This document shows positions 17,967 through 28,412 of a DNA stretch of 64,000 bases, one piece after another. The number at the start of each line of letters is the position of its first letter. Within the stretch, counting starts at the first letter, position 1. The notes beneath the pieces are model-generated. The model was not told the DNA's origin. It saw only the letters and a program-made list of their open reading frames with translations, and made no database searches. The DNA comes from Algibacter miyuki (GTDB lineage Bacteria; Bacteroidota; Bacteroidia; Flavobacteriales; Flavobacteriaceae). The position numbers and the translations under genes are program-made. The stretch spans positions 62,001-126,000 of the forward strand of contig NZ_JAUFQP010000013.1 in assembly GCF_030409805.1 (NCBI RefSeq), read 5' to 3'.

Positions 17967-18584
17967 ATGTCTGGGTTAATTGGAAAGAAAATCGGTATGA
18001 CCAGCATTTTCGATGAAAATGGTAAAAATATGCCATGTACAGTAATCGAAGCTGGACCATGTATCGTTACCCAAGTCAGAACTGAAGAGGTTGACGGCTA
18101 TAAAGCTATTCAACTTGGTTTCGATGACGCGACAGAAAAAAGCGCTACTAAAGCAGACTTAGGTCATGCTAAAAAAGCGGGTACTTCTGTAAAACGCAAA
18201 ATCGTAGAATTCAAAAGTTTTGATGCGGAGTACAAATTAGGAGATGCAATCACTGTTGATCATTTCACCGAAGGTGAATTTGTTGATGTAGCAGGAACAT
18301 CTAAAGGTAAAGGATTTCAAGGGGTTGTAAAACGTCATGGTTTCGGTGGTGTAGGTCAAGCTACTCACGGTCAACATAACCGTTTAAGAGCACCGGGATC
18401 TATTGGAGCTGCATCTTATCCTGCTCGTGTTTTTAAAGGCATGAAAATGGCAGGTAGAATGGGTGGAGACACAGTTAAAGTTCAAAATTTAAAAGTTTTA
18501 AAAGTAGTAGCTGAAAAGAATCTACTTGTGGTTAAAGGATGTGTTCCTGGCCATAAAAACTCTTATGTAATTATTAGAAAATAA
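17967..18584 (+). CDS. rplC: 50S ribosomal protein L3
   Basis: 205 residues. Early-assembly 23S rRNA binder whose long finger reaches toward the peptidyl-transferase centre. The N-terminus [15 protein letters not shown] and the finger [20 protein letters not shown] are diagnostic. It is the first gene of the long S10-spc-type run here, because rpsJ is terminated separately. Its TAA stop overlaps the rplD ATG (TAATG), giving translational coupling. The gene is preceded by the structured leader at 17843-17923. Confidence 0.99.
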   Translation: MSGLIGKKIGMTSIFDENGKNMPCTVIEAGPCIVTQVRTEEVDGYKAIQLGFDDATEKSATKADLGHAKKAGTSVKRKIVEFKSFDAEYKLGDAITVDHFTEGEFVDVAGTSKGKGFQGVVKRHGFGGVGQATHGQHNRLRAPGSIGAASYPARVFKGMKMAGRMGGDTVKVQNLKVLKVVAEKNLLVVKGCVPGHKNSYVIIRK

Positions 18585-19213
18585 TGAAAGTAGCAGTTTT
18601 AGATATAAACGGAAAAGACACAGGTAGACAAGCAGAGCTTTCTCAAGATGTGTTCGCTATTGAGCCTAATAATCACGCTGTATACTTGGATGTTAAGCAA
18701 TACTTAGCAAACCAACGTCAGGGAACTCACAAAGCTAAAGAAAGAGCTGAGATCGCTGGTAGTACACGTAAGATTAAAAAGCAAAAAGGAACTGGTACAG
18801 CTAGAGCAGGTTCTATTAAGTCTGGTGTATTTAAAGGTGGTGGTCGTATGTTCGGTCCAAGACCTAGAAATTACAGCTTCAAACTTAATAAAAGCCTTAA
18901 GCGTTTAGCGCGTAAATCAGCATTAAGTATTAAAGCAAGCGAAAAGTCAGTAGTTGTTTTAGAAGATTTCAGTTTTGAATCTCCAAAAACAAAAAACTTT
19001 ACAGCAGTGCTTAAAGCCTTAGGCTTAGAGAGCAAAAAGTCATTGTTTGTGTTGGGTGAGTCGAATAAAAACGTATATTTGTCGTCACGCAATTTAAAAG
19101 GTTCTGAAGTTATAACTAGTTCAGAAATAAGCACTTACAAGATTTTAAACGCAAATCAAGTGATCCTTTTAGAAGGCGCTTTAGAAGGAATTGAATCAAA
19201 CTTAAGTAAATAG
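18584..19213 (+). CDS. rplD: 50S ribosomal protein L4
   Basis: 209 residues. L4 lines the peptide exit tunnel through its extended loop; here the loop holds KQKGTGTARAGSIKSGVF and GGRMFGPRPRNY, both well conserved. In enteric bacteria L4 represses its own operon by binding the leader and the ribosome-free mRNA. The structured leader before rplC would be the natural target if this also holds here (inference). Start codon overlaps the rplC stop by 1 nt, and rplW follows after 5 nt. Confidence 0.99.
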   Translation: MKVAVLDINGKDTGRQAELSQDVFAIEPNNHAVYLDVKQYLANQRQGTHKAKERAEIAGSTRKIKKQKGTGTARAGSIKSGVFKGGGRMFGPRPRNYSFKLNKSLKRLARKSALSIKASEKSVVVLEDFSFESPKTKNFTAVLKALGLESKKSLFVLGESNKNVYLSSRNLKGSEVITSSEISTYKILNANQVILLEGALEGIESNLSK

Positions 19214-19218
19214 AAACA

Positions 19219-19509
19219 ATGAGTATCTTAATTAAACCTATAATCACAGAAAAAGCGACAGCAGATAGCGAGTTAAGAAACTGCTATACTTTCGCAGTGA
19301 AGACGAAGGCGAACAAGGTAGAAATCAAAAAAGCGGTGGAAGCTGCTTATGGTGTTTCTGTTGAAAAAGTTCGTACTATAAATGTCCGTCCAGATCGTAG
19401 TACCAAGTTTACTAAAACTGGTATTCAACATGGTAAAACAAATGCTGTTAAAAAAGCAATTGTACAACTGGCGGAAGGTGAAATGATTGATTTATACAGT
19501 AACATGTAA
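19219..19509 (+). CDS. rplW: 50S ribosomal protein L23
   Basis: 96 residues. L23 sits at the tunnel exit and docks trigger factor, SRP and the translocon. N-terminal SILIKPIITEKATADSE and VEIKKAVEAAYGVSVEKV are standard; the loop after TINVRPD is short, as in other Bacteroidetes. It lies 5 nt after rplD and 10 nt before rplB. Confidence 0.99.
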   Translation: MSILIKPIITEKATADSELRNCYTFAVKTKANKVEIKKAVEAAYGVSVEKVRTINVRPDRSTKFTKTGIQHGKTNAVKKAIVQLAEGEMIDLYSNM

Positions 19510-19519
19510 TTAAAGACAG

Positions 19520-20347
<828 letters not shown>

Positions 20348-20350
20348 GAC

Positions 20351-20629
20351 ATGGCAAGATCATTAAAAAAAGGACCTTACGTTCATTATAAATTAGAGAG
20401 AAAAGTCGCTGTAAATGTTGAAAACAATAAGAAGACAGTAATCAAAACGTGGTCTAGAGCCTCTATGATTACTCCGGATTTTGTTGGACAAACAATCGCA
20501 GTACACAATGGCCGTCAATTTGTACCAGTATATGTTACTGAGAACATGGTAGGTCATAAATTAGGAGAATTTTCACCAACACGTTCATTCCGTGGACACG
20601 CAGGTGCTAAAAATAAAGGTAAAAAGTAG
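20351..20629 (+). CDS. rpsS: 30S ribosomal protein S19
   Basis: 92 residues. Head protein that pairs with S13 and contacts A-site t[22 protein letters not shown] and the C-terminal [17 protein letters not shown] are diagnostic. Three nt after rplB and 6 nt before rplV, in the conserved order. Confidence 0.99.
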   Translation: MARSLKKGPYVHYKLERKVAVNVENNKKTVIKTWSRASMITPDFVGQTIAVHNGRQFVPVYVTENMVGHKLGEFSPTRSFRGHAGAKNKGKK

Positions 20630-20635
20630 TAAGCT

Positions 20636-21043
20636 ATGGGAAGTCGTAAAAAACAAATGGCAGACGCTATTAAGGAAGCAAAAAAACACGTTGCTTTTGC
20701 TAAACTTAATAACTGTCCTACATCACCGAGAAAAATGCGCTTAGTAGCCGATTTAGTAAGAGGCGAAAAGGTAGAACATGCACTTAATATATTAAAATTC
20801 AACCAAAAGGAAGCTTCTGGTCGTTTAGAGAAATTGTTACTGTCTGCAATTGCAAACTGGCAAGCTAAAAACGAAGAAGCTAATATTGAAGAGGCTGAAT
20901 TGATCGTAAAAGAGATAACTGTTGACAGCGGATCTATGTTAAAAAGATTACGTCCAGCACCTCAAGGTCGTGCACACAGAATTAGAAAACGTTCTAACCA
21001 CGTAACAATCGTTGTTGGAGCAAAAAATAACACACAAAGCTAA
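20636..21043 (+). CDS. rplV: 50S ribosomal protein L22
   Basis: 135 residues. Its beta-hairpin lines the exit tunnel and forms part of the macrolide constriction with L4. The hairpin [20 protein letters not shown] is present and shows no deletion. The N-terminus has a short extension ([19 protein letters not shown]) before the usual start of homology, seen in other members of this phylum. The stop is 7 nt before rpsC. Confidence 0.99.
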   Translation: MGSRKKQMADAIKEAKKHVAFAKLNNCPTSPRKMRLVADLVRGEKVEHALNILKFNQKEASGRLEKLLLSAIANWQAKNEEANIEEAELIVKEITVDSGSMLKRLRPAPQGRAHRIRKRSNHVTIVVGAKNNTQS

Positions 21044-21050
21044 GATAGAT

Positions 21051-21779
21051 ATGGGACAAAAAACAAATCCAATCGGGAATCGCTTAGGTATTATCAGAGG
21101 ATGGGAATCTAACTGGTACGGAGGTAATGATTATGGAGATAAGCTTGCCGAAGACGATAAAATTAGAAAATACGTTCATGCACGTTTATCTAAAGCTAGT
21201 GTTAGTAGAGTAATTATCGAAAGAACTCTTAAACTTGTAACCGTTACTATCACAACGGCTCGCCCAGGTATCATTATTGGTAAAGGCGGTCAAGAGGTAG
21301 ACAAGTTAAAAGAAGAACTTAAGAAAATTACTGGAAAGGAAGTTCAGATTAATATCTTTGAAATTAAAAGACCTGAACTTGATGCATTTTTAGTAGGATC
21401 AAGCATCGCTCGTCAAATTGAAAATAGAATTTCATACAGACGTGCAATTAAGATGGCTATTGCTGCTACAATGCGTATGAACGCTGAAGGAATTAAAATC
21501 CAAATTAGTGGTCGTTTAAATGGTGCTGAAATGGCACGTTCTGAACACTACAAAGAAGGACGTATTCCTTTATCAACCTTTAGAGCCGATATCGATTATG
21601 CTTTAGTTGAGGCGCACACTACTTATGGTAGATTGGGTGTTAAAGTATGGATCATGAAAGGTGAAGTATATGGTAAAAGAGAACTTTCTCCGCTTGTTGG
21701 ATTATCTAAGAAGCAAGGAAAAGGTGGAGCCGGAGGACGTGGCGGAAACAGAGATAACAAACCTCGTCGCAGAAAGTAA
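21051..21779 (+). CDS. rpsC: 30S ribosomal protein S3
   Basis: 242 residues from ATG 21051 ([20 protein letters not shown]). A longer frame from 21012 overlaps the rplV end and adds 13 residues with no homology, so it is rejected. A type II KH domain with [18 protein letters not shown] binds rRNA and mRNA at the entry channel; S3 also has helicase-assisting residues. The C-terminal tail is Gly/Arg/Lys rich. A 21-nt gap precedes rplP. Confidence 0.99.
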   Translation: MGQKTNPIGNRLGIIRGWESNWYGGNDYGDKLAEDDKIRKYVHARLSKASVSRVIIERTLKLVTVTITTARPGIIIGKGGQEVDKLKEELKKITGKEVQINIFEIKRPELDAFLVGSSIARQIENRISYRRAIKMAIAATMRMNAEGIKIQISGRLNGAEMARSEHYKEGRIPLSTFRADIDYALVEAHTTYGRLGVKVWIMKGEVYGKRELSPLVGLSKKQGKGGAGGRGGNRDNKPRRRK

Positions 21780-21800
21780 TTTTTTATAAAGTAAAGAAAA

Positions 21801-22220
21801 ATGTTACAGCCTAAAAGAACAAAATTTCGTAAACAGCAAAAAGGACGTATGAAAGGTAATGCCGGAAGAGGGCATTTACTATCAAGCGGTACCTTTGGAA
21901 TAAAATCGTTAGACTCGAATTTTTTAACATCACGTCAAATTGAAGCAGCTCGTATTGCCGCTACACGTTACATGAAAAGAGAAGGGCAACTTTGGATCAA
22001 AATTTTTCCAGACAAGCCTATCACAAAGAAACCTCTTGAAGTACGTATGGGTAAAGGTAAAGGTGCCGTTGAATATTGGGTAGCTGTTGTTAAGCCAGGA
22101 AGAGTATTATTTGAAATAGGTGGAGTGCCTTTAGACGTTGCAAAAGAAGCATTACGTTTAGCCGCACAAAAACTACCTGTAAAAACTAAGTTTTTAATCG
22201 CTAGAGATTACGAAGCATAA
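21801..22220 (+). CDS. rplP: 50S ribosomal protein L16
   Basis: 139 residues. Late-assembly protein that helps shape the A site and contacts aminoacyl-t[40 protein letters not shown] and [18 protein letters not shown] are diagnostic. Start is the first in-frame ATG after rpsC; rpmC follows in 13 nt. Confidence 0.99.
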   Translation: MLQPKRTKFRKQQKGRMKGNAGRGHLLSSGTFGIKSLDSNFLTSRQIEAARIAATRYMKREGQLWIKIFPDKPITKKPLEVRMGKGKGAVEYWVAVVKPGRVLFEIGGVPLDVAKEALRLAAQKLPVKTKFLIARDYEA

Positions 22221-22233
22221 TTTATTTGATATT

Positions 22234-22425
22234 ATGAAACAATCAGAAATTAAAGAATTATCTGTAGCTGAGTTACAAGAGAAACTTGGTGAAACAAAAA
22301 AGAGTTATTCAGACCTAAAATTGGCTCATGCAATATCTCCTTTAGAAAATCCAATTCAATTACGTTCTATAAGAAGAACTGTAGCTAGAATTGCGACCGA
22401 ATTAACTAAAAGAGAATTACAATAA
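22234..22425 (+). CDS. rpmC: 50S ribosomal protein L29
   Basis: 63 residues, two helices forming a hairpin: MKQSEIKELSVAELQEKL and ENPIQLRSIRRTVARIATEL. It stands beside L23 at the tunnel exit. Normal length and position between rplP (13 nt) and rpsQ (12 nt). Confidence 0.98.
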   Translation: MKQSEIKELSVAELQEKLGETKKSYSDLKLAHAISPLENPIQLRSIRRTVARIATELTKRELQ

Positions 22426-22437
22426 TTCTGCTGAAAG

Positions 22438-22695
22438 ATGGAAACAAGAAATTTAAGAAAAGAACGTATAGGAGTTGTTACTAGTAACAAAATGCAAAAA
22501 TCAATAGTTGTTGCAGAAGTTAAAAAAGTAAAACATCCTATGTATGGAAAATTCGTATTAAAAACGAAAAAGTACGTAGCACACGACGAAACAAACGACT
22601 GTAACATTGGTGATACAGTAAAGATCATGGAAACAAGACCTTTATCTAAATCTAAATGTTGGAGATTAGTAGAAATCCTAGAAAGAGCTAAATAA
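22438..22695 (+). CDS. rpsQ: 30S ribosomal protein S17
   Basis: 85 residues. OB-fold protein that binds the 5' domain of 16S rRNA early in assembly. [39 protein letters not shown] and [19 protein letters not shown] match the family. Its stop is 2 nt before rplN. Confidence 0.99.
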   Translation: METRNLRKERIGVVTSNKMQKSIVVAEVKKVKHPMYGKFVLKTKKYVAHDETNDCNIGDTVKIMETRPLSKSKCWRLVEILERAK

Positions 22696-22697
22696 TT

Positions 22698-23066
22698 ATG
22701 TTACAACAAGAATCAAGATTAAAGGTAGCAGACAACACTGGAGCAAAAGAGGTTTTAGTTATCCGTGTATTAGGCGGTACTAAAAGAAGATATGCTTCTG
22801 TAGGAGACAAAATTGTTGTTTCAGTAAAGGATGCAACTCCTAATGGAAACATTAAGAAAAAAGCAGTTTCTACAGCAGTTGTTGTACGTACTAAGAAGGA
22901 AGTAAGAAGACCAGACGGATCTTATATAAGATTTGACGATAACGCTTGTGTTTTATTAAACCCAACGGGTGAGATGAGAGGAACACGTGTTTTTGGTCCT
23001 GTTGCTAGAGAGCTTCGTGATAGATCATTCATGAAGATTGTATCATTAGCACCAGAGGTGCTTTAA
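22698..23066 (+). CDS. rplN: 50S ribosomal protein L14
   Basis: 122 residues. Beta-barrel protein at the subunit interface (bridge B8) and partner of the silencing factor Rsf[39 protein letters not shown] and [20 protein letters not shown] are standard. Two nt after rpsQ, 16 nt before rplX. Confidence 0.99.
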   Translation: MLQQESRLKVADNTGAKEVLVIRVLGGTKRRYASVGDKIVVSVKDATPNGNIKKKAVSTAVVVRTKKEVRRPDGSYIRFDDNACVLLNPTGEMRGTRVFGPVARELRDRSFMKIVSLAPEVL

Positions 23067-23082
23067 TACAGAAAATATTAAG

Positions 23083-23394
23083 ATGGGAAAGCTTAAAATA
23101 AAAACTGGAGATACTGTAAGAGTTATTGCTGGAGATCACAAAGGATCTGAAGGTACGGTTCAAAAAGTATTAATAGAGAAGAACAAAGCGATTGTTGAGG
23201 GTGTAAACATGGTGAAGAAACATACTAAACCAAGTGCACAAAATCCTCAAGGAGGAATCGTAGAAAAAGAAGCAGCTATTCATATTTCTAACTTATCTTT
23301 GCTAACTTCGAAAGGAGAAGCAACGAGAGTTGGTTATAGAGTAGAAGGCGACAAAAAAGTAAGATTTTCATTAAAATCTAATGAAGTAATATAG
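23083..23394 (+). CDS. rplX: 50S ribosomal protein L24
   Basis: 103 residues with an N-terminal KOW motif ([20 protein letters not shown]). One of the two assembly-initiator proteins of the large subunit. The central [20 protein letters not shown] loop is conserved. The stop is 2 nt before rplE. Confidence 0.99.
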   Translation: MGKLKIKTGDTVRVIAGDHKGSEGTVQKVLIEKNKAIVEGVNMVKKHTKPSAQNPQGGIVEKEAAIHISNLSLLTSKGEATRVGYRVEGDKKVRFSLKSNEVI

Positions 23395-23396
23395 TT

Positions 23397-23948
23397 ATGG
23401 CATATTCACCAAGACTTAAAGAAGAGTATAAAGGCAAAGTAATTGCAGCTCTTACAGACGAATTTGGGTATAAGAATGTAATGCAAGTTCCTAAACTGAC
23501 TAAGATAGTAATATCTAAAGGTGTAGGTGCTGCCGTTGCAGACAAGAAGTTAATCGACTACGCAGTAGAAGAATTAACCACTATATCTGGACAAAAAGCT
23601 ATTTCAACATTATCTAAAAAGGATGTTGCAACGTTTAAATTACGTAAAGGTATGCCAATTGGGGCAAAAGTTACTTTACGTGGTGAACGTATGTACGAGT
23701 TTTTAGATCGTTTAGTTACTTCTGCACTTCCACGTGTAAGAGATTTTAACGGAATTAGAGCTACAGGATTTGACGGACGTGGTAACTACAACTTAGGAGT
23801 TACTGAACAAATTATATTTCCAGAGATAAATATTGACAAAGTTAATAAAATCTCAGGTATGGATATTACATTTGTAACCACTGCCGCGACTGATAAAGAA
23901 GCAAAATCATTATTAACCGAATTAGGATTACCTTTTCAAAAGAACTAA
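23397..23948 (+). CDS. rplE: 50S ribosomal protein L5
   Basis: 183 residues. Binds 5S rRNA and forms the bridge to S13 in the head. [39 protein letters not shown] and [17 protein letters not shown] are diagnostic. Three nt before rpsN. Confidence 0.99.
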   Translation: MAYSPRLKEEYKGKVIAALTDEFGYKNVMQVPKLTKIVISKGVGAAVADKKLIDYAVEELTTISGQKAISTLSKKDVATFKLRKGMPIGAKVTLRGERMYEFLDRLVTSALPRVRDFNGIRATGFDGRGNYNLGVTEQIIFPEINIDKVNKISGMDITFVTTAATDKEAKSLLTELGLPFQKN

Positions 23949-23951
23949 GAC

Positions 23952-24221
23952 ATGGCTAAAGAATCAATGAAAGCCCGTGAGGTGAAAAGATCAAAAACAG
24001 TAGCTAAATATGCTGAAAAACGCAAAGCTTTGAAAGAAGCTGGTGATTATGAAGCATTACAAAAGTTACCTAAAAATGCATCTCCTATTCGTCAACATAA
24101 TAGATGTAAATTAACAGGAAGACCAAAAGGATATATGAGAACCTTTGGTTTATCTCGTGTAACATTCAGAGAGATGGCCAATCAAGGTCTTATCCCAGGT
24201 GTAAGAAAAGCTAGTTGGTAA
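23952..24221 (+). CDS. rpsN: 30S ribosomal protein S14 (zinc-free form)
   Basis: 89 residues. Head protein next to S3 and S10. This is the long, zinc-free type: the CxxC pairs of the short zinc form are missing, with only one Cys ([12 protein letters not shown]). The end [11 protein letters not shown] is diagnostic. The gene is followed by an 80-nt gap with a GC-rich hairpin before rpsH, unusual in this tightly packed region. Confidence 0.98.
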   Translation: MAKESMKAREVKRSKTVAKYAEKRKALKEAGDYEALQKLPKNASPIRQHNRCKLTGRPKGYMRTFGLSRVTFREMANQGLIPGVRKASW

Positions 24222-24253
24222 TATTATATTAAATAATCAGATTTCAGGTTCGA

Positions 24254-24271
24254 TCCCGATAAAGGTCGGGA
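24254..24271 (+). other. GC-rich hairpin in the rpsN-rpsH spacer
   Basis: TCCCGA-TAAAGG-TCGGGA, a 6-bp stem and 6-nt loop, 30 nt above the rpsH ATG. No T-run follows, so it is not a terminator. It may be a binding site for S8, which represses the spc operon in enteric bacteria, or a short palindromic repeat; neither is shown. Confidence 0.4.
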
Positions 24272-24301
24272 CGAAAACCAAAATCACAAAATCAATTCAT
24301 T

Positions 24302-24700
24302 ATGTACTCAGATCCAATTGCGGATTATTTGACACGAATTAGAAACGCCGTGAGAGCGAACCACAGAGTTGTGGAGATCCCTGCGTCTAATTTAAAAAAA
24401 GACATCACTAAAATATTATTCGAACAAGGATATATTTTAAGTTACAAATTTGATGACTCTTCAGTACAAGGTTCTATTAAAATAGCACTTAAGTACAACA
24501 AAGAAACAAAAGAACCAGTAATTAAAAAACTGCAACGTATTAGTACGCCAGGTTTACGTAAGTATTCAGGCTCTAATGATTTACCTAGAATCTTAAATGG
24601 TCTTGGTATTGCTATCGTTTCAACTTCTCACGGAGTAATGACAGGCAAACAAGCTAAGAGAGATAATGTAGGTGGTGAGGTTTTATGTTATGTATACTAA
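24302..24700 (+). CDS. rpsH: 30S ribosomal protein S8
   Basis: 132 residues. Primary binder of the central domain of 16S rRNA and, in enteric bacteria, the translational repressor of the spc operon. MYSDPIADYLTRIRNAVRA and the C-terminal IVSTSHGVMTGKQAKRDNVG are diagnostic. The 80-nt upstream gap with a hairpin could serve regulation. rplF follows in 18 nt. Confidence 0.99.
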   Translation: MYSDPIADYLTRIRNAVRANHRVVEIPASNLKKDITKILFEQGYILSYKFDDSSVQGSIKIALKYNKETKEPVIKKLQRISTPGLRKYSGSNDLPRILNGLGIAIVSTSHGVMTGKQAKRDNVGGEVLCYVY

Positions 24701-24718
24701 TTTTTAAACCAGAAAGAA

Positions 24719-25261
24719 ATGTCAAGAATAGGAAATAATCCAGTAGCCATTCCAGAAGGTGTAACAGTAGACGTTAAAGATAACGTAGTTACTGTAAAAG
24801 GAAAATTAGGCGAATTAACACAAAATTACGATTCTGTCGAAATTAAAGTAGAAGATGGTAATGTGATGGTAGCACGTTCTTCAGATTCTAAAGATCAAAA
24901 AGCCAAACACGGTTTATACAGATCTTTAATGAATAACATGGTAGAAGGTGTATCTAACGGTTGGACTAAACAATTAGAATTGGTAGGTGTAGGTTATAGA
25001 GCATCAAACCAAGGGCAAAAGTTAGATTTAGCTTTAGGATTTTCTCATAACATTGTTTTAAACATTGCTGATGAAGTAAAGGTTGAAACAGTTTCAGAAA
25101 AAGGGAAAAACCCAATTATAAAATTAACGTCATTCGATAAACAATTAGTTGGTCAAGTAGCTGCAAAGATCCGCGGATTTAGACCACCAGAGCCTTATAA
25201 AGGAAAAGGTGTGAAGTTTGTTGGTGAAGTATTAAGAAGAAAAGCTGGTAAATCAGCATAA
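24719..25261 (+). CDS. rplF: 50S ribosomal protein L6
   Basis: 180 residues, two related alpha/beta domains near the factor-binding site. MSRIGNNPVAIPEGVTV and the C-terminal IRGFRPPEPYKGKGVKFVGE are diagnostic. Ten nt before rplR. Confidence 0.99.
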   Translation: MSRIGNNPVAIPEGVTVDVKDNVVTVKGKLGELTQNYDSVEIKVEDGNVMVARSSDSKDQKAKHGLYRSLMNNMVEGVSNGWTKQLELVGVGYRASNQGQKLDLALGFSHNIVLNIADEVKVETVSEKGKNPIIKLTSFDKQLVGQVAAKIRGFRPPEPYKGKGVKFVGEVLRRKAGKSA

Positions 25262-25271
25262 TAATTTAGTT

Positions 25272-25628
25272 ATGGCATTGACAAAGAACGAAAGAAGACT
25301 AAGAATTAAAAACAGAATTCGTAAGGTAGTTTCTGGAACAGAAGCTAGACCTAGATTAGCTGTTTATAGAAGTAATAAAGAAATTTATGCTCAAATAGTT
25401 GATGATGTATCAGGTAAAACTGTAGCATCTTCATCTTCTAGAGATAAAGACATAAGTACTGCAAAAGGTAATAAATCTGAAATAGCTGCACTAGTTGGTA
25501 AAGCATTAGGAGAAAAAGCCATAAAAGCAGGTGTTGAAACTATTGCTTTTGATAGAGGTGGGTATTTATACCACGGAAGAATTAAATCATTAGCTGATGG
25601 CGCTAGAGCCGCAGGACTTAAATTTTAA
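25272..25628 (+). CDS. rplR: 50S ribosomal protein L18
   Basis: 118 residues. Binds 5S rRNA with L5. N-terminal basic [20 protein letters not shown], then [18 protein letters not shown] and the C-terminal [20 protein letters not shown]. Five nt before rpsE. Confidence 0.99.
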   Translation: MALTKNERRLRIKNRIRKVVSGTEARPRLAVYRSNKEIYAQIVDDVSGKTVASSSSRDKDISTAKGNKSEIAALVGKALGEKAIKAGVETIAFDRGGYLYHGRIKSLADGARAAGLKF

Positions 25629-25633
25629 GAAAT

Positions 25634-26158
25634 ATGTTTCAAAAATATAAAAGCGCAGAATTAGTAAAACCAGGTGGATTAGATCTTAAAGATCGTTTAG
25701 TTGGTGTGCAAAGGGTTACTAAAGTAACTAAAGGTGGTAGAGCATTTGGTTTTTCAGCAATCGTTGTGGTTGGTGATGAAGCTGGTGTTGTAGGACAAGG
25801 TTTAGGAAAATCTAAAGACGTTGCTAGTGCAATTGCAAAAGCTGTTGAAGATGCTAAGAAAAACCTAGTTAGAATTCCTATTATTAAAGGAACACTACCT
25901 CACGAACAAAAAGGTAAATACGGTGGAGCGAGAGTAAATATTATTCCTGCTGCTCCTGGTACAGGTGTAATTGCTGGTGGTGCTGTACGTACAGTACTTG
26001 AGGCCGTTGGTGTTCACGATGTATTATCTAAATCTCAAGGTTCTTCAAACCCTCACAACGTAGTTAAAGCAACTTTTGATGCTTTATTACAATTAAGAGA
26101 TGCGAATGCAATTGCTAGAGATAGAGGTATTTCACTTCAACAAGTTTTTAACGCTTAA
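25634..26158 (+). CDS. rpsE: 30S ribosomal protein S5
   Basis: 174 residues. Fidelity protein at the mRNA entrance. The double-stranded-RNA-binding-like N-terminal domain shows [20 protein letters not shown], with the spectinomycin-loop region KVTKGGR unaltered. The C-terminal domain has [19 protein letters not shown]. Between rplR (5 nt) and rpmD (11 nt). Confidence 0.99.
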   Translation: MFQKYKSAELVKPGGLDLKDRLVGVQRVTKVTKGGRAFGFSAIVVVGDEAGVVGQGLGKSKDVASAIAKAVEDAKKNLVRIPIIKGTLPHEQKGKYGGARVNIIPAAPGTGVIAGGAVRTVLEAVGVHDVLSKSQGSSNPHNVVKATFDALLQLRDANAIARDRGISLQQVFNA

Positions 26159-26169
26159 TAACGACAGAG

Positions 26170-26352
26170 ATGGCAAAAATTAAAGTAACAAAGGTTAAAA
26201 GCGCAATCAATCGTACGCAAAGACAGAAAAGAACTTTAGAAGCTCTTGGTCTTAAAAAGATTGGTCAAGTAAAAGAGCATGACGCTACACCAAATATTCT
26301 TGGTATGGTTGCTAAAGTTTCACATTTAGTTTCTGTTGAAGAAACAAAATAA
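26170..26352 (+). CDS. rpmD: 50S ribosomal protein L30
   Basis: 60 residues. KIKVTKVKSAINRTQRQKRT and LGLKKIGQVKEHDATPNILG match the small bacterial L30. Some bacterial groups lack it; here it is intact in the usual place, 11 nt from both neighbours. Confidence 0.98.
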   Translation: MAKIKVTKVKSAINRTQRQKRTLEALGLKKIGQVKEHDATPNILGMVAKVSHLVSVEETK

Positions 26353-26363
26353 TATAACTGAAA

Positions 26364-26816
26364 ATGGATTTAAGTAATTTAAAACCTGCAGAAGGTTCAG
26401 TAAAAAATCAAGGAAAAAGAATAGGTAGAGGACAAGGTTCTGGTAAAGGTGGTACTGCTACACGTGGTCACAAAGGTGCTAAATCTCGTTCTGGTTATTC
26501 TAAGAAATTAGGTTTTGAAGGTGGTCAAATGCCGCTTCAACGTCGAGTTCCTAAATTTGGTTTTACTAATATCAATCGTAAGGAGTATCAAGGTATCAAT
26601 CTTGATGTTTTACAACAATTGGTTGATGAAAAGAAAATTGAAGGTACAGTTGATTTTGAAACATTATTCACAAACCGTCTAATAGATAAAAACGATTTAG
26701 TTAAAATCTTAGGACGTGGTGAATTAAAATCGAAATTAAAAGTAACTGCTCATAAGTTTACTGCTTCAGCAAAAGCTGCTATTGAAGCTGCTGGAGGAGA
26801 AGCTGTAACTTTATAA
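26364..26816 (+). CDS. rplO: 50S ribosomal protein L15
   Basis: 150 residues. Central assembly protein. Gly/Lys-rich N-terminal extension GKRIGRGQGSGKGGTATRGH, then GFEGGQMPLQRRVPKFGF. The C-terminal globular part ends AAIEAAGGEAVTL. Followed by secY in 14 nt. Confidence 0.99.
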   Translation: MDLSNLKPAEGSVKNQGKRIGRGQGSGKGGTATRGHKGAKSRSGYSKKLGFEGGQMPLQRRVPKFGFTNINRKEYQGINLDVLQQLVDEKKIEGTVDFETLFTNRLIDKNDLVKILGRGELKSKLKVTAHKFTASAKAAIEAAGGEAVTL

Positions 26817-26830
26817 GACTTATTATAAGT

Positions 26831-28177
26831 ATGAAATTTATAGAATCATTAAAAAATGTTTGGAAAATAGAGGAGCTAAGAAACAGAATCATGGTAACAT
26901 TGGGTCTGTTATTAGCTTATCGTTTTGGAGCTCAAATTGTATTACCTGGAATTGATGCAACACTACTTGGTAGTTTAGCTGATAAAACTGATTCTGGAAT
27001 ATTGGGTATTTTAAACGCCTTTACGGGTGGTGCATTTGCAAATGCTTCTGTATTTGCTTTAGGTATCATGCCTTACATTTCGGCTTCTATTGTAGTACAG
27101 TTAATGGGAATAGCTATTCCTTATTTACAAAAGCTACAAAAAGAAGGTGCAAGTGGTCAAAAGAAAATCACTCAAATAACACGTTGGTTAACTATAGCGA
27201 TTTGTTTACTACAAGCGCCAGGTTACTTAGCTAGTTTACCTGCATTAGGTATTCCTGAGTCGGCTTTCTTATTAGGACAAGGACCTTTATTCTATTTCTC
27301 TTCTGTAACCATTTTAGTGACTGGCTGTATATTTGCCATGTGGTTAGGTGAAAAAATTACAGATAAGGGAATTGGAAACGGTATCTCACTTTTAATTATG
27401 GTTGGTATTATTGCTAGATTACCTGAGGTATTCTTACAAAATGCAGCTACTAGATTAGAAGGAAATAACGTAATGCTTATCCTTTTCGAATTAGTAATTT
27501 GGTTTGTAATTATTCTTGGTGCTATTATGTTAGTAATGGCCGTTAGAAAGATTGCAGTACAATACGCTAGAAGAACAGCTACTGGTGGTTACGAAAAAGC
27601 AGCTATGGCAGGATCAAGACAGTATATTCCTTTAAAGCTTAATGCTTCAGGAGTTATGCCTATTATTTTTGCTCAAGCTATTATGTTCGTCCCTAGTTTA
27701 ATTGGTGGTTCTTCATTCTTAAAAGAGACAGCAACAGGTATTTGGATGCAAACTAATTATACTGATATCTTTGGATTCTGGTATAACGTAACATTCGCTT
27801 TATTAATTATTGTGTTTACATATTTTTATACTGCGATTACTGTTCCAACAAACAAGATGGCTGACGATTTAAAACGTAGTGGCGGGTTTATACCGGGCAT
27901 TCGTCCAGGATCGGAAACATCAGAGTATTTAGATAAAATTATGTCTCAAATAACCTTACCAGGTTCTATATTTTTAGCAGTGTTAGCTATATTTCCAGCA
28001 TTCATTGTTAAACTTATGGGAGTGCAACAAGGATGGGCTTTGTTTTTCGGAGGTACATCACTGTTAATTATGGTTGGAGTTGCAATTGATACTATGCAAC
28101 AAATAAATTCTTATTTGTTAAATAGACACTATGATGGTTTGATGAAGACAGGTAAAAATAGAAAAGCAGTAGCTTAA
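26831..28177 (+). CDS. secY: Protein translocase channel subunit SecY
   Basis: 448 residues, ten predicted membrane helices. Forms the inner-membrane protein-conducting channel with SecE and SecG. The second helix region GGAFANASVFALGIMPYISA (plug and lateral gate) and the cytoplasmic loops GYEKAAMAGSRQYIPLKLN and RSGGFIPGIRPGSETSEYL, which contact ribosome and SecA, are intact. It is embedded between rplO and infA in the conserved spc order, 14 and 9 nt away. Confidence 0.99.
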   Translation: MKFIESLKNVWKIEELRNRIMVTLGLLLAYRFGAQIVLPGIDATLLGSLADKTDSGILGILNAFTGGAFANASVFALGIMPYISASIVVQLMGIAIPYLQKLQKEGASGQKKITQITRWLTIAICLLQAPGYLASLPALGIPESAFLLGQGPLFYFSSVTILVTGCIFAMWLGEKITDKGIGNGISLLIMVGIIARLPEVFLQNAATRLEGNNVMLILFELVIWFVIILGAIMLVMAVRKIAVQYARRTATGGYEKAAMAGSRQYIPLKLNASGVMPIIFAQAIMFVPSLIGGSSFLKETATGIWMQTNYTDIFGFWYNVTFALLIIVFTYFYTAITVPTNKMADDLKRSGGFIPGIRPGSETSEYLDKIMSQITLPGSIFLAVLAIFPAFIVKLMGVQQGWALFFGGTSLLIMVGVAIDTMQQINSYLLNRHYDGLMKTGKNRKAVA

Positions 28178-28186
28178 TATCATACT

Positions 28187-28402
28187 ATGGCAAAACAAGC
28201 AGCAATAGAGCAAGACGGAACAATTATAGAGGCATTATCTAATGCAATGTTTCGAGTGGAATTAGAAAACGGTCACATAGTGACAGCACACATCTCAGGT
28301 AAAATGCGTATGCATTACATTAAGTTATTACCAGGAGATAAAGTGAAATTAGAAATGAGTCCTTATGATTTAACTAAGGCTCGAATAACTTATAGATACT
28401 AA
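28187..28402 (+). CDS. infA: Translation initiation factor IF-1
   Basis: 71 residues, a single OB fold that binds the ribosomal A site during initiation. [38 protein letters not shown] and [11 protein letters not shown] are diagnostic. Located between secY and rpmJ, 9 and 10 nt away. Confidence 0.99.
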   Translation: MAKQAAIEQDGTIIEALSNAMFRVELENGHIVTAHISGKMRMHYIKLLPGDKVKLEMSPYDLTKARITYRY

Positions 28403-28412
28403 TACGAATACG

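Noticed and set aside
21012..21050. Upstream ATG for rpsC overlapping rplV
   Set aside because: Adds 13 residues unlike S3; the internal MGQKTNP start is the family start.
24243..24272. tRNA T-arm-like sequence GGTTCGATCCC in the rpsN-rpsH spacer
   Set aside because: No acceptor, D or anticodon stems around it, so it is not a tRNA or a clear tRNA fragment.
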